A stretch of 64,000 nucleotides of DNA from Fimenecus sp964540535. Lineage in GTDB: Bacteria > Bacillota > Clostridia > Oscillospirales > Acutalibacteraceae. Where the stretch lies: contig CAZIMO010000001.1 in assembly GCA_964540535.1 (NCBI GenBank), positions 186,001 to 250,000 of the forward strand, given 5' to 3'. Positions within the stretch are counted from its first letter, which is position 1, and each line of letters begins with the position of its first letter. A program made the position numbers and the translations under genes. The notes beneath the pieces are model-generated. The model was not told where the DNA came from. It was given only the letters and a program-made list of their open reading frames with translations, and ran no database searches. Of this stretch, positions 7,774 through 16,762 are shown piece by piece.

Positions 7774-8640
7774 ATGATAAAAAATGACAGGACAAAAGGA
7801 ATTATATATATTATCATTTCGGCATTTTTCTTTGCTCTTATGGGGCTTTTTGTTAAGCTTTCGGGGGATTTGCCCACAATTCAGAAAAGCTTTTTCAGAA
7901 ACGCCGTGGCAATGATTTTCGCCATTATTGTGATTACCAAAAATCGCAGTTGGGAATTACCTAAAGGAAAAAATATTAAGTATTTATTTATTCGCTCCGC
8001 CGCAGGCACTTTAGGAATACTATGCAATTTCTATGCTGTAAGCAGAATTAACCTTGCAGACGCTTCAATGCTCAACAAGCTCTCCCCTTTTTTCGCTGTG
8101 GTATTTTCAATATTCATTTTAAAGGAAAAAGCAAATTGGAAGCAGTTTTCAGCAATAACTTTAGCTTTTATAGGCGCTATGTTCGTAATGAAGCCCTCAT
8201 TCTCATTTGAGGCTTTACCGGGATTTTTAGGATTTCTCGGCGGTTTAAGCGCAGGACTTGCTTACACTTATGTTCGCAAATTATCGCAAAACGGATTTAA
8301 CGGTTCGCTGATCGTATTTTATTTTTCGATGTTCTCATGCTTAGTAACACTGCCGTGGCTTATATTCGATTATCACCCAATGAGCGCTAAACAATGGCTT
8401 TATCTTATTCTTGCAGGACTCGCCGCAAGCGGAGGTCAGTTCTTCATAACTGCGGCATATTCAAAAGCGCCTGCAAAGGAGATATCGGTTTATGACTATT
8501 CGCAAATCATTTTTACAACGGTTTTAAGCCTTATTATATTCGGCGATTTACCCGATGTCTTAAGCTTTGTGGGATATACTATAATTATTGCGGCGGCTGT
8601 ATTTAACGCTTGGAATTCTTTAAGGGCCAAAAAAGCCTAA
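7774..8640 (+). CDS. EamA / DMT-family small-molecule exporter
   Basis: 288 residues with about ten predicted membrane helices arranged as two similar five-helix halves (residues ~8-138 and ~150-283), each an EamA domain. The first half starts GIIYIIISAFFFALMGLFVKL and carries the family's helix with RNAVAM; the second ends ...LSLIIFGDLPDVLSFVGYTIIIAAAVF. DMT transporters of this size export amino acids, nucleobases or related metabolites; the substrate cannot be read from sequence. It has its own promoter and a GGTGA ribosome site. The peptidase gene follows after 34 bp and is probably co-transcribed. Confidence 0.88.
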   Translation: MIKNDRTKGIIYIIISAFFFALMGLFVKLSGDLPTIQKSFFRNAVAMIFAIIVITKNRSWELPKGKNIKYLFIRSAAGTLGILCNFYAVSRINLADASMLNKLSPFFAVVFSIFILKEKANWKQFSAITLAFIGAMFVMKPSFSFEALPGFLGFLGGLSAGLAYTYVRKLSQNGFNGSLIVFYFSMFSCLVTLPWLIFDYHPMSAKQWLYLILAGLAASGGQFFITAAYSKAPAKEISVYDYSQIIFTTVLSLIIFGDLPDVLSFVGYTIIIAAAVFNAWNSLRAKKA

Positions 8641-8674
8641 CTGATTAACTTTACTTTTGAGGTGAGGTATTTTT

Positions 8675-9142
8675 ATGGAAAAACCGAACAAGATAACCGT
8701 TTCGCTTAGTGAGCTTTATCCGATCATCAATGAAAAACTTAAAAACGGCGGAACGGTACAGCTACCGATAACAGGCACAAGTATGATTCCGCTGCTTGTA
8801 TGGGGAAGAGACAGCGTTGAACTTTGCAAATGCGAAAAGGCAGAAAAGTATGACATTATTTTTTACCGCCGTGACGACGGACATTTTGTACTGCACCGAA
8901 TTATCGGCCATGACGAAAGCGGATATATTCTCTGCGGTGACAATCAATGGGTTAAAGAATACGGCATTAAAGAGCATAATATAATCGGCGTTGTAAAATC
9001 AATTACGCGAAAAGGTAAAAAATTCACGGTTAAAAGTAAACTATATATGCTTTACAGCAAGCTTTGGACAGCGATTTTGCCGTTAAGACGGTACTTTTTG
9101 TTTATTATACGGCGAATTGTTAAACCGCAAAACGAGATGTAA
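8675..9142 (+). CDS. S24/S26-like serine peptidase (signal peptidase I fold)
   Basis: 155 residues with GAGGTGAGG upstream. The motif PITGTSMIPLL carries the nucleophile S36. A second box, HFVLHRIIG, has H74 where bacterial signal peptidases have the general-base lysine. A third, YILCGDN, has D89. This Ser/His/Asp arrangement is that of the SipW/ER-type S26B group. A single hydrophobic segment lies at the C-terminus (residues ~128-146). In Firmicutes such small peptidases often occur with PF14907 nucleotidyltransferases in peptide or polysaccharide loci, and one is encoded 1.5 kb away. Natural substrate unknown. Confidence 0.8.
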   Translation: MEKPNKITVSLSELYPIINEKLKNGGTVQLPITGTSMIPLLVWGRDSVELCKCEKAEKYDIIFYRRDDGHFVLHRIIGHDESGYILCGDNQWVKEYGIKEHNIIGVVKSITRKGKKFTVKSKLYMLYSKLWTAILPLRRYFLFIIRRIVKPQNEM

Positions 9143-9173
9143 AAAGCGCAGACCGCATAAAATAGAAATCAAA

Positions 9174-9208
9174 AAGCAGTAGCCGATTCAGCTACTGCTT
9201 AATTTTTT
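9174..9208. terminator. Bidirectional terminator between peptidase and aminotransferase
   Basis: Perfect 10-bp stem AAGCAGTAGC / GCTACTGCTT (9174-9183 with 9191-9200), 7-nt loop, A tract on the left and T tract on the right. The two genes converge on it. Confidence 0.9.
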
Positions 9209-10418
9209 ACTCGCCAACAACCTCTTTAACGCACTTAACAAATGTTTCGGCAACGTAATTTACCTCGTCATCTGTAAGGCGTGTATGTAAAGGAAGTGTA
9301 ATTTCGTTTATAAACTGATTGTAAGCGTTTGGATAATCTTCAATCTTAAATCCGAGAGCCATATAACCCGTCATCATAGGCAACGGCTTATAATGAACAT
9401 TGCAGGCAATATTATTCTCGGCCATTTTTATGATGATTTTATTTCGCTGTTCGGGAGTAATATTAGGAATTCTTGTAAGATAAAGATGACCGCTTGATCT
9501 GCTGTTTTCAGTTTTATGGGTAAGGGTTTTAATGCCCTCTTTATGAAGCACACTGTCATACATTTCAATAATCTGATGACGGCGGTCGAGCATTCCTTTA
9601 TATCTTGAAAGCTGAGCAAGACCGATTGCCGCCATAATATCTGTCATATTGCATTTATATGCAAGAGAAACAATATCATACTCCCAAGCGCCGAGCTGTG
9701 TTTTTGCCAAAGCGTCTTTTGACTGACCGTGAAGCGACAAAAGCTGATACTGCTTGTAAATCCAATCATTATCAATGCCGTCAAGATTTTTCCATGTAAT
9801 TGCACCGCCCTCGGCAGTGGTTAAATTCTTAACTGCATGGAAACTGAACGAGGTGAAATCCGCAACACTGCCTGCCATTTTGCCGTTTTGCTCTGCGCCG
9901 AAAACATGAGCGCCGTCAGCAATAACCGCAACCCTGCCGATAGCCTTTTGCATATCATTCGCAGGCTTGAAAAGCTCTTTTTTCTCTTCAACAACTGCAT
10001 AAAGCTTTTCGTAGTCGCACATTACGCCGCCAAGATCAACAGGAATAACAGCCTTTGTTTTTTCTGTTACAGCATCACCGATTTTTGAATAATCAATTTC
10101 AAAAGAACCGGGAGCAGAGTCAACAAATACAATTTTAGCGCCGATATGGTCAATAACGCTTGCAGAAGCGGTATATGTATAAGCACAGGTGATAACCTCA
10201 TCGCCCTTGCCGATACCCAAAAGTCTTAATGTCATTTCAAGAGCCGCTGTTGCGGAATTGAAGCAAACAGCTTTTTCTGTACCGCAAAAAGCTGCAATTT
10301 GTCTTTCAAATTCTTTTACTTTAGGTCCTGTTGTAATCCAACCGGATTTTATTGCTTCAGCCGCTGCCTGAGCCTCTGCATCTGTCATATCGGGAGGTGA
10401 AAAAGGAATATTATGCAT
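9207..10418 (-). CDS. DegT/DnrJ/EryC1/StrS-family sugar aminotransferase
   Basis: 403 residues, fold-type I PLP enzyme. FNSATAALEMTLRLLG is the cofactor phosphate-binding turn; D168 in IADGAH contacts the pyridine nitrogen; K197 in FSFHAVKNLTTAEGG is the Schiff-base lysine. The opening MHNIPFSPPDMTDAEAQAA and GWITTGPKVKEFE are typical of enzymes that aminate keto-sugar nucleotides at C3 or C4. It is a single gene with its own promoter and terminator, separate from the exopolysaccharide operon downstream, but the product is probably a UDP- or dTDP-amino sugar for surface polymers. The regiospecificity cannot be told. Confidence 0.9.
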   Translation of the reverse strand: MHNIPFSPPDMTDAEAQAAAEAIKSGWITTGPKVKEFERQIAAFCGTEKAVCFNSATAALEMTLRLLGIGKGDEVITCAYTYTASASVIDHIGAKIVFVDSAPGSFEIDYSKIGDAVTEKTKAVIPVDLGGVMCDYEKLYAVVEEKKELFKPANDMQKAIGRVAVIADGAHVFGAEQNGKMAGSVADFTSFSFHAVKNLTTAEGGAITWKNLDGIDNDWIYKQYQLLSLHGQSKDALAKTQLGAWEYDIVSLAYKCNMTDIMAAIGLAQLSRYKGMLDRRHQIIEMYDSVLHKEGIKTLTHKTENSRSSGHLYLTRIPNITPEQRNKIIIKMAENNIACNVHYKPLPMMTGYMALGFKIEDYPNAYNQFINEITLPLHTRLTDDEVNYVAETFVKCVKEVVGE

Positions 10419-10478
10419 ATAAATTACCTTCTTGTTTTATCTGTTATTCAAAAAAATACTATAAAAATATATGTATAT

Positions 10479-10508
10479 AATATACCACATTATTATGTAA
10501 AATGTCAA
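10479..10508 (-). promoter_or_regulatory. Promoter of the DegT aminotransferase gene
   Basis: On the minus strand TTGACA (10508-10503), 18-bp spacer, TATATT (10484-10479). Confidence 0.65.
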
Positions 10509-10526
10509 TGAAATATAGGTTGTAAT

Positions 10527-10555
10527 TTGACATCTGTATTAAAATATGTTAAAGT
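10527..10555 (+). promoter_or_regulatory. Promoter of the nucleotidyltransferase gene
   Basis: TTGACA (10527-10532), 17-bp spacer, TAAAGT (10550-10555). It is back-to-back with the aminotransferase promoter, the two -35 boxes being 18 bp apart. Confidence 0.65.
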
Positions 10556-10593
10556 TTATTCTGGTGTAAAATTCTCGGAAGGAGTGTGTAAAT

Positions 10594-11727
10594 ATGGTTG
10601 ATTATCAGCTTATCAAGATAATAAAAAGCCTTTTAAACGGAACAACGGATACGTATTCGGTTGATGATTGGAAAGCCTTGGCGGTTTCTGCACGCAAAAA
10701 CGGACTTCTTCCATGCCTTGCATTTTATTACCAAGCTCTTCCCGAAGAAAACAAACCCTCTGAAGAAATTACTGCGTATTTCAGAAAGGTTTTAATTCAA
10801 GCAACCGTAATCAGCGCAAATCAGCTTGCAGAAGTTGAAAAAATGGAAAATATCTTTGAAGAAAACGGCATTTACAATCTTGTTGTCAAAGGCGCTAAAA
10901 CAAAAAAGCGGTATTCAGACGAGGTTCTTCGTTCTATGGGCGACATTGATATTCTTTACAAGGCTGATCAGCATAAAAAAGTTTATAACTTGATGATGAA
11001 CGCTTTGAATTATGAGAATTTTCAAGAGGGCAGAAAAAACGACACCTACACCAAAAGCAAATATATTATAGTTGAGGCTCACCGTCAGCTTGTATCAACG
11101 GAATCGGAATACACCGATTATCTTGATCAGGTATGGGGCAGAGCTGTTCCCTGCAAGAACTGTCAATACACCTATGAAATGGCACTTGAAGATGAATTTA
11201 TATACAACATAATTCATCTTGTTGAGCATTTTAAAAACGGCGGAGTGGGTATTCGTTTTATTATGGACATTTGGGTTTATAATCAGCTTGAATTGAACAG
11301 TGAATATTTAAAAAATGAGCTTACAAAGCTTCAATTATACAATTTCTATTTAACTGTTTCACAGCTTGCTGAATATTGGTTTGGCAACGGTGAAAGCACG
11401 GAATTGCTTGACAGGCTCAGTGAGTTTATATGTTCAAGCGGAGTATTCGGTAATCACGAAAATGCTTCTGCATTGGCAGTTGATGACGGCGGAAAGCTTA
11501 TAACGCTGTTGAAGATTTGCTTCCCAAGCTATAAAGAAATGGCTTCAATGTTTTTATGGCTGAAAAAATATCCGTTTTTATTGCCGATTGCGTGGATAAT
11601 CAGAGCATTTCGCAGTTTAACAAAAAGAAAAGGCAATGTTAAGGTGCAATTGAGTATGATTAAAGACGGCGACACAGAAAAAGCAAAAGAAATTAAAGAA
11701 TTTTATAAGGACTGCGGTCTGAAATAG
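10594..11727 (+). CDS. Nucleotidyltransferase family protein (PF14907-like)
   Basis: 377 residues, start preceded by GGAAGGAG. Residues ~85-125 read like the nucleotidyltransferase core: NGIYNLVVKGAKTKKRY, then LRSMGDIDIL with D117 and D119 as the metal-binding DxD pair. Further on a histidine-containing box, IHLVEHFKNGG, fits this family (uncharacterised nucleotidyltransferase, NTP_transf_5). Members often occur with S26-type peptidases and PqqD proteins in Firmicute peptide or capsule loci; the peptidase at 8675 is a possible partner, though a DegT gene on the other strand lies between them. Exact reaction unknown. Confidence 0.72.
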   Translation: MVDYQLIKIIKSLLNGTTDTYSVDDWKALAVSARKNGLLPCLAFYYQALPEENKPSEEITAYFRKVLIQATVISANQLAEVEKMENIFEENGIYNLVVKGAKTKKRYSDEVLRSMGDIDILYKADQHKKVYNLMMNALNYENFQEGRKNDTYTKSKYIIVEAHRQLVSTESEYTDYLDQVWGRAVPCKNCQYTYEMALEDEFIYNIIHLVEHFKNGGVGIRFIMDIWVYNQLELNSEYLKNELTKLQLYNFYLTVSQLAEYWFGNGESTELLDRLSEFICSSGVFGNHENASALAVDDGGKLITLLKICFPSYKEMASMFLWLKKYPFLLPIAWIIRAFRSLTKRKGNVKVQLSMIKDGDTEKAKEIKEFYKDCGLK

Positions 11728-11730
11728 AGT

Positions 11731-11768
11731 AAAAAAATCCTCTTTTGGAAAACCAAAGAGGATTTTTT
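11731..11768. terminator. Bidirectional terminator ending the exopolysaccharide operon
   Basis: AAAAAATCCTCTTTTGG and CCAAAGAGGATTTTTT form a ~15-bp stem with a small loop and A/T flanks. It lies between the convergent nucleotidyltransferase gene and the last gene of the 17.6-kb operon. Confidence 0.92.
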
Positions 11769-11772
11769 GCTT

Positions 11773-12951
11773 TTAGAACTTTCTCCAAACCATTTTATTG
11801 ACAACGCCTGTATAAGACTGAATAAGCTTTACAACCTTATTTGAAACAATTTCATCAACATAATCGGGAACAGGAATTCCCAAATCGTTATTTTTATTCA
11901 TTTCAACAGCAGTATCAATTGACTGAAGAAGCGAATTCTCGTCGATACCCGCCAATACAAAGCAAGCTTTATCAAGCGCTTCCGGGCGTTCTGTTGAGGT
12001 ACGGATACAAACTGCCGGGAATGATTTACCTATTGAAGTGAAGAATGAGCTTTCTTCGGGGAGCGTTCCGCTGTCAGAAACAACGGCAAAGGCATTCATT
12101 TGCAGGCAGTTGTAATCGTGGAAGCCGAGAGGCTCGTGCTGAATAACACGCTTATCAAGCTTAAATCCTGTTGCTTCAAGTCTTTTACGGCTTCTCGGAT
12201 GGCAGGAATACAAAATCGGCATATCATATTTTTCTGCCATTTTATTAACTGCGTTGAAAAGAGAAAGGAAGTTCTTTTCTGTATCAATATTTTCTTCACG
12301 GTGAGCAGAAAGAAGAATATATCTGCCCTTTTCAAGCCCTAATCTTTCGTGAATATCGGAAGCTTCAATTTCATCCAGATTATTACGGAGAACCTCTGCC
12401 ATAGGAGAGCCTGTTACATAGACGCGCTCTTTGGGAAGTCCGCATTCGTGAAGATATTTTCTTGCATGTTCAGAATATGCCAAATTGACATCAGAAATAA
12501 TATCAACGATTCTGCGGTTTGTTTCTTCGGGCAGGCACTCGTCTTTACAGCGGTTACCTGCTTCCATATGGAATATTGGAATATGAAGTCTTTTTGCCGC
12601 AATCGCAGAAAGGCAGGAGTTTGTATCACCGAGAATAAGCAAAGCGTCGGGCTTTATCTGATTCATCAGCTTATATGAGCAGTTGATAATGTTGCCCACG
12701 GTTGCGCCGAGGTCATCGCCCACTGCGTCCATATAAACTTCCGGTTCGGCAAGCTTTAAATCCTTGAAGAAAACTCCGTTAAGATTGTAGTCATAATTTT
12801 GACCTGTATGTGCAAGAACACAGTCAAAATACTGACGGCTTTTATTTATTACAGCGGCAAGGCGGATAATTTCGGGACGAGTGCCAACGATAATCAAAAG
12901 CTTTAATTTGCCGTTATTCTGAAACTTTATGTTTGAGTAATCAGTTTTCAT
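11773..12951 (-). CDS. capG: UDP-L-FucNAc-forming 2-epimerase (CapG/FnlC/WecB family)
   Basis: 392 residues of the non-hydrolysing UDP-HexNAc 2-epimerase family, GT-B fold. Family boxes are visible: LLIIVGTRPEIIRLAAV at the front, HTGQNYDYNLN, LILGDTNSCLSA, HMEAGNRCKDECLPEETNRRIVD, and LLSAHREENID. The CKDECLPEE variant and the context (directly after CapE and CapF genes) point to the third step of UDP-N-acetyl-L-fucosamine synthesis, epimerising C2 of the L-talosamine intermediate, rather than to ManNAc formation. Last gene of the operon, 18 bp after capF. Confident for the family, good for the pathway. Confidence 0.88.
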   Translation of the reverse strand: MKTDYSNIKFQNNGKLKLLIIVGTRPEIIRLAAVINKSRQYFDCVLAHTGQNYDYNLNGVFFKDLKLAEPEVYMDAVGDDLGATVGNIINCSYKLMNQIKPDALLILGDTNSCLSAIAAKRLHIPIFHMEAGNRCKDECLPEETNRRIVDIISDVNLAYSEHARKYLHECGLPKERVYVTGSPMAEVLRNNLDEIEASDIHERLGLEKGRYILLSAHREENIDTEKNFLSLFNAVNKMAEKYDMPILYSCHPRSRKRLEATGFKLDKRVIQHEPLGFHDYNCLQMNAFAVVSDSGTLPEESSFFTSIGKSFPAVCIRTSTERPEALDKACFVLAGIDENSLLQSIDTAVEMNKNNDLGIPVPDYVDEIVSNKVVKLIQSYTGVVNKMVWRKF

Positions 12952-12969
12952 ATCTGTATTTTCCTTTCA

Positions 12970-14166
12970 TCATACCTTTTCAAAAAATGTATCGGGCTTA
13001 TTGGGGTCAAACTGCTCATTCGCCCACATAACCGTAACAAGATTTTCGGTTTCGCTAAGGTTGATTATATTATGAGTGTACCCGGGCAACATATGTACAG
13101 CCTGAATCTTATCGCCTGTTACTTCATAATTCAGAACTTCGTCACTGCCGATTTTTCTCATTTGAATAAGACCGTGACCGCTGACAACAATAAAAAATTC
13201 CCACTTTGTATTGTGCCAATGCTGACCCTTGGTGATGCCCGGCTTTGAAATATTAACGCTGAACTGACCGCATTTTTCAGTTTTAAGAAGCTCTGTAAAC
13301 GAACCTCTGTCATCACAGTTCATTTTCAAATCAAAAACAGCCTTTTCCTTGGGAAGATACGAAAGGTATGTTGAATACAGCTTCTTAACAAATGAATTAT
13401 ATGGAATTTCGGGCATTAAGAGTGTTTGGGGCTGATTTTTGAAAGAATTTAAAAGCTCGACAATTTCGCCCAAGGTCACTTTATGGGTTACGGGCGCTGT
13501 GCAATATCTGCCGTTTTCGCACAAAACTGTATCTATGCCGTCAAATTCGCAGTGATGCTCATTGCTCTCAAGCGCTGAAAGCATTTCGTCAATCAAATCA
13601 TCAATATACAAAAGCTCAAGCTGAACAGCAGGATCGTTGACTGTAATTTCTAAATCATTTGCAATATTATTACAGAAAGTAGCAACGGCGCTGTTGTAAT
13701 TCGGTCTGCACCATTTACCGAAAAGATTTGGAAAACGGTAAACCAAAACCTTTGCGCCTGTTTTTTCGGCATAGTCGAAGAACAGCTCCTCACCTGCTTT
13801 TTTGCTTCTTCCGTATTCGCTGTCATATCTGCCGATAAGTGTTGCTTGAATTGACGAGGACAATACTACGGGGCAGTTATTATTATATTTTTGCAAGGTT
13901 TCAAGAAGAGCTGACGCAAAACCGAAATTGCCCTGCATAAACTCATCGGTATTCTGCGGACGGTTCACACCTGCAAGGTTAAACACGAAATCTGCATTGG
14001 CGCAAGCCTCTTCTAACAGTTCGGCAGAAGAGTCAATATCATAAGAATAAATTTCTTCAATTTGAATATCGGGGTGAGTTCTGTCTTTACCGTCTTTTAT
14101 ATTTTGCAGTGCGGAAACAAGGTTTTTGCCGACAAAGCCCTTGGCGCCTGTTACAAGTATTTTCAT
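12970..14166 (-). CDS. capF: CapF/FnlB-like bifunctional epimerase-reductase (UDP-L-FucNAc pathway)
   Basis: 398 residues in two domains. Residues 1-~250 are an extended short-chain dehydrogenase with the nucleotide-binding GAKGFVGKNL and an active-site region YGRSKKAGEELFF. Residues ~285-398 are a cupin with SKPGITKGQHWHNTKWEFF, whose histidines would hold a metal. This SDR-cupin fusion is specific to CapF/WbjC/FnlB, which performs 3-epimerisation in the cupin and C4 reduction in the SDR domain to give UDP-L-TalNAc. It lies between the CapE and CapG homologues with short gaps (18 and 14 bp), completing the three-enzyme set. Confidence 0.92.
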   Translation of the reverse strand: MKILVTGAKGFVGKNLVSALQNIKDGKDRTHPDIQIEEIYSYDIDSSAELLEEACANADFVFNLAGVNRPQNTDEFMQGNFGFASALLETLQKYNNNCPVVLSSSIQATLIGRYDSEYGRSKKAGEELFFDYAEKTGAKVLVYRFPNLFGKWCRPNYNSAVATFCNNIANDLEITVNDPAVQLELLYIDDLIDEMLSALESNEHHCEFDGIDTVLCENGRYCTAPVTHKVTLGEIVELLNSFKNQPQTLLMPEIPYNSFVKKLYSTYLSYLPKEKAVFDLKMNCDDRGSFTELLKTEKCGQFSVNISKPGITKGQHWHNTKWEFFIVVSGHGLIQMRKIGSDEVLNYEVTGDKIQAVHMLPGYTHNIINLSETENLVTVMWANEQFDPNKPDTFFEKV

Positions 14167-14180
14167 AGTCCTACCTCAGA

Positions 14181-15224
14181 TTATTTACCCCAATTTTCAA
14201 GCTCATTCTGAATATATGTGAGAGTAAGAAGCTTTTGCTTAACCTCTTCAACCGTCATAAGCTTGGTATTGTTTGAATCAAACTCTGAAAGCTGATTACG
14301 CTCTGTATCGCCGTCTTTGAAATACTTATCATAGTTAAGACCGCGTTTATCAGCAGGGACCCGGTAGAAATTGCCCATATCAATAGCGTTTGCACATTCT
14401 TCGTTTGTAAGAAGCGTTTCATACATTTTTTCGCCGTGGCGAATACCGATAACCTTGATTTCAGTTTCGGGATTAAACAACTCTGCAACTGCCTTTGCAA
14501 GCACCTCAATTGTGCAGGCAGGAGCCTTTTGAACAAGAATATCTCCGCTTTCGCCGTTTTCAAATGCAAAAAGAACAAGGTCAACAGCTTCTTCAAGGCT
14601 CATAACAAAACGTGTCATTGCAGGTTCGGTAATTGTGATAGGTTTGCCGTCACGAATTTGGTCAATCCAAAGGGGAACAACTGAACCTCTTGAGCAAAGC
14701 ACATTGCCGTAACGGGTACAGCAAATCTTTGTTCTGTCGGGTGAAACTGTTCTTGACTTTGCAACAACAACCTTTTCCATCATAGCCTTTGATGTACCCA
14801 TTGCGTTTACAGGATATGCTGCTTTATCAGTTGAAAGACAGATAACTGTTTTTACGCCCTCTTCGATAGCGGCTGTAAGAACATTATCAGTGCCGAGAAC
14901 ATTGGTTTTAACCGCTTCAACAGGGAAAAATTCGCATGAAGGAACCTGCTTGAGCGCTGCTGCGTGGAAAATATAGTCAACACCGTGCATAGCATTCTTA
15001 ACCGACTGCAAATCTCTTACATCGCCGATATAGAATTTAAGTTTATCGGCAACTTCGGGCATTTTCTGCTGAAATTCGTGACGCATATCGTCTTGCTTTT
15101 TTTCATCACGTGAAAAAACACGGATTTCACCGATGTCAGTTTCTAAAAATCTTCTGAGTACAGTGTTACCGAATGAGCCTGTACCTCCCGAAATTAAAAG
15201 TGTTTTGTTTGTGAAAAGTCCCAT
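14181..15224 (-). CDS. capE: CapE/FnlA-like UDP-GlcNAc 4,6-dehydratase/5-epimerase
   Basis: 347 residues. Rossmann motif GGTGSFGNTVLRRFL, adjoining FSRDEKKQDDMRHEFQ, then HAAALKQVPSCE and STDKAAYPVNAMGTSKAMMEK. In the last motif methionine replaces the usual SDR tyrosine of YxxxK, as expected for the inverting dehydratases CapE/FlaA1/WbjB. The reaction converts UDP-GlcNAc to the 4-keto-6-deoxy-L-arabino sugar, first step to UDP-L-FucNAc. The two genes that follow supply steps two and three. Start has an AAAGGAG site upstream. Confidence 0.9.
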   Translation of the reverse strand: MGLFTNKTLLISGGTGSFGNTVLRRFLETDIGEIRVFSRDEKKQDDMRHEFQQKMPEVADKLKFYIGDVRDLQSVKNAMHGVDYIFHAAALKQVPSCEFFPVEAVKTNVLGTDNVLTAAIEEGVKTVICLSTDKAAYPVNAMGTSKAMMEKVVVAKSRTVSPDRTKICCTRYGNVLCSRGSVVPLWIDQIRDGKPITITEPAMTRFVMSLEEAVDLVLFAFENGESGDILVQKAPACTIEVLAKAVAELFNPETEIKVIGIRHGEKMYETLLTNEECANAIDMGNFYRVPADKRGLNYDKYFKDGDTERNQLSEFDSNNTKLMTVEEVKQKLLTLTYIQNELENWGK

Positions 15225-15253
15225 AGTTTTTACTCCTTTTATCTTCCTATATC

Positions 15254-16300
15254 TTAATTCATCATTTCAGGAAATTTATTTTTTGCCATTTTAATTCCTG
15301 CGAAAATTGCATCTAACATACTTTCTTCATTTGCACGTCCCTCGCCTGCTTTACCGTAAGCAGTTCCGTGGTCAACAGACGAACGAATTACAGGAAGTCC
15401 TATTGTACAGTTTATACCGCTCATTGCCGAGAAGTTTCCGCTGTTATCAGACATCTTAAAACCGATGAGTTTAAGCGGAATATGTCCTTGATCATGATAC
15501 ATAGCTACTACAATATCGTATTTACCGCCGAGAGTCTTAACAAAAACTGTATCCGGCGGTTCAGGACCGGTAACGTCAATTCCCATTTCTTTTGCGGCTT
15601 CAATAGCGGGTATAATTTCTTCTTGTTCTTCATGCCCGAAAAGTCCGTTTTCAGAGCTATGGGGATTTAGTCCTGCCACGGCAATTCTCGGATTGTCAAT
15701 ACCGAGTAATCTAAGTCCCTCTTTCGCAAGGCAGATTACCTCTAAAACACGGTCTTTCTTAATTCTGTTGCACGCCTCTCGCAAAGCGCAGTGAGTTGTT
15801 ACATGAATTACTCTCAAATTACCGCTGGCAAGAAGCATAGCGTATTTGGGACTGTTGGTATAATCAGCAAAAATTTCTGTATGTCCGCTGTAATTGTGAC
15901 CCGCCATATGAATTGCTTCTTTATTGATGGGAGCTGTTATTACAGCGCCTATTTTTTTATCCATCGCAAGCTCAATTGCTTTGAGAACATACTGAAAAGA
16001 CGCTTCACCGCAGATTGCAGAAGGCTTTTTATACTCCCAACCGTCCTTCTTCAAAAATCCCATATCCAATAAATCAATTGTTCCGTATTCGCCCAAGCAT
16101 TCACTCGGATCTGTTACCTTTCTTAATTTCAAAGAAGAATTGCAAAACGAAAGAGCGTCTCTCATTGCTTCATAATCGCCTACAACAAAAGGTATACATT
16201 CTTCATAGACTCTCGGGTCATTTAATGCTTTAACTGTAATTTCAGCACCTATTCCGGCAGGGTCACCCATTGTAATACCGATAACCATTCTTTTTTCCAC
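15254..16300 (-). CDS. PdxA-family 4-phospho-hydroxy-acid dehydrogenase
   Basis: 348 residues with a GTG start (GAGG seven bases upstream). It has the PdxA signatures: MGDPAGIGAEI at the N-terminus, and the three metal-histidine boxes GHTEIFAD, THCALREAC and YHDQGHIPLK, plus GPEPPDTVF for the nucleotide. PdxA oxidises 4-phosphohydroxy-L-threonine in B6 synthesis; the PdxA2 branch oxidises 4-phospho-D-threonate or -erythronate to dihydroxyacetone phosphate. Finding it between capE and a cytidylyltransferase/LicD pair, with no pdx genes nearby, suggests a role in making a phosphorylated head group for the polymer. That role is inference. Confidence 0.82.
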   Translation of the reverse strand: MEKRMVIGITMGDPAGIGAEITVKALNDPRVYEECIPFVVGDYEAMRDALSFCNSSLKLRKVTDPSECLGEYGTIDLLDMGFLKKDGWEYKKPSAICGEASFQYVLKAIELAMDKKIGAVITAPINKEAIHMAGHNYSGHTEIFADYTNSPKYAMLLASGNLRVIHVTTHCALREACNRIKKDRVLEVICLAKEGLRLLGIDNPRIAVAGLNPHSSENGLFGHEEQEEIIPAIEAAKEMGIDVTGPEPPDTVFVKTLGGKYDIVVAMYHDQGHIPLKLIGFKMSDNSGNFSAMSGINCTIGLPVIRSSVDHGTAYGKAGEGRANEESMLDAIFAGIKMAKNKFPEMMN

Positions 16301-16335
16301 AGTATTAACCTCTTTTCCTGTTTCAGTTTACGCCA

Positions 16336-16761
16336 TTATTTACCGTTATTTGACAGCTTTTCTCTTAACATAGTTGTTGAAACACCTTTAGTGTACGGAA
16401 TATATTCAACCTTTACACCAACTGTTGCCAACTGCTTTTCAAAGTTATTCCAGCGTTCAGTGCCTTTCCAATCGTCCCCTATGAACATAACATCAAAATG
16501 ATGTTTTTCCCAAAGCTGCATTTTATCACGTGTTTCATTGATAACCGCCTTATCAACATAACGGATTGCACCGACAATTTCACGGCGGTCGTTTTCATTG
16601 ATAACTGTTTTTCGGTTTTTATAGCCCTCAACAATTGCATCTGAATGAACGCCGACAATAAGTATATCACAGCGTTTTTTTGCTTCTTTAATCATATTCA
16701 GATGACCGACATGAAACATATCATAAACACCGTCTGTATAACCGACTATCTGTTTTTCCAT
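16336..16761 (-). CDS. TagD-like cytidylyltransferase
   Basis: 141 residues from the ATG at 16761, with GGAGAG eight bases upstream inside the end of licD. The nucleotidyltransferase signature is complete: GVYDMFHVGHLNMIKEAKK (HxGH), VGVHSDAI, and GVSTTMLRE (the ISSTxxR box). Size and motifs match glycerol-3-phosphate cytidylyltransferases, which make CDP-glycerol. Its gene is 1 bp from licD, so it should supply the CDP-alcohol that LicD uses. Because the next gene is PdxA-like, the alcohol phosphate might not be glycerol phosphate. Family firm, substrate open. Confidence 0.88.
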   Translation of the reverse strand: MEKQIVGYTDGVYDMFHVGHLNMIKEAKKRCDILIVGVHSDAIVEGYKNRKTVINENDRREIVGAIRYVDKAVINETRDKMQLWEKHHFDVMFIGDDWKGTERWNNFEKQLATVGVKVEYIPYTKGVSTTMLREKLSNNGK

Positions 16762-16762
16762 T

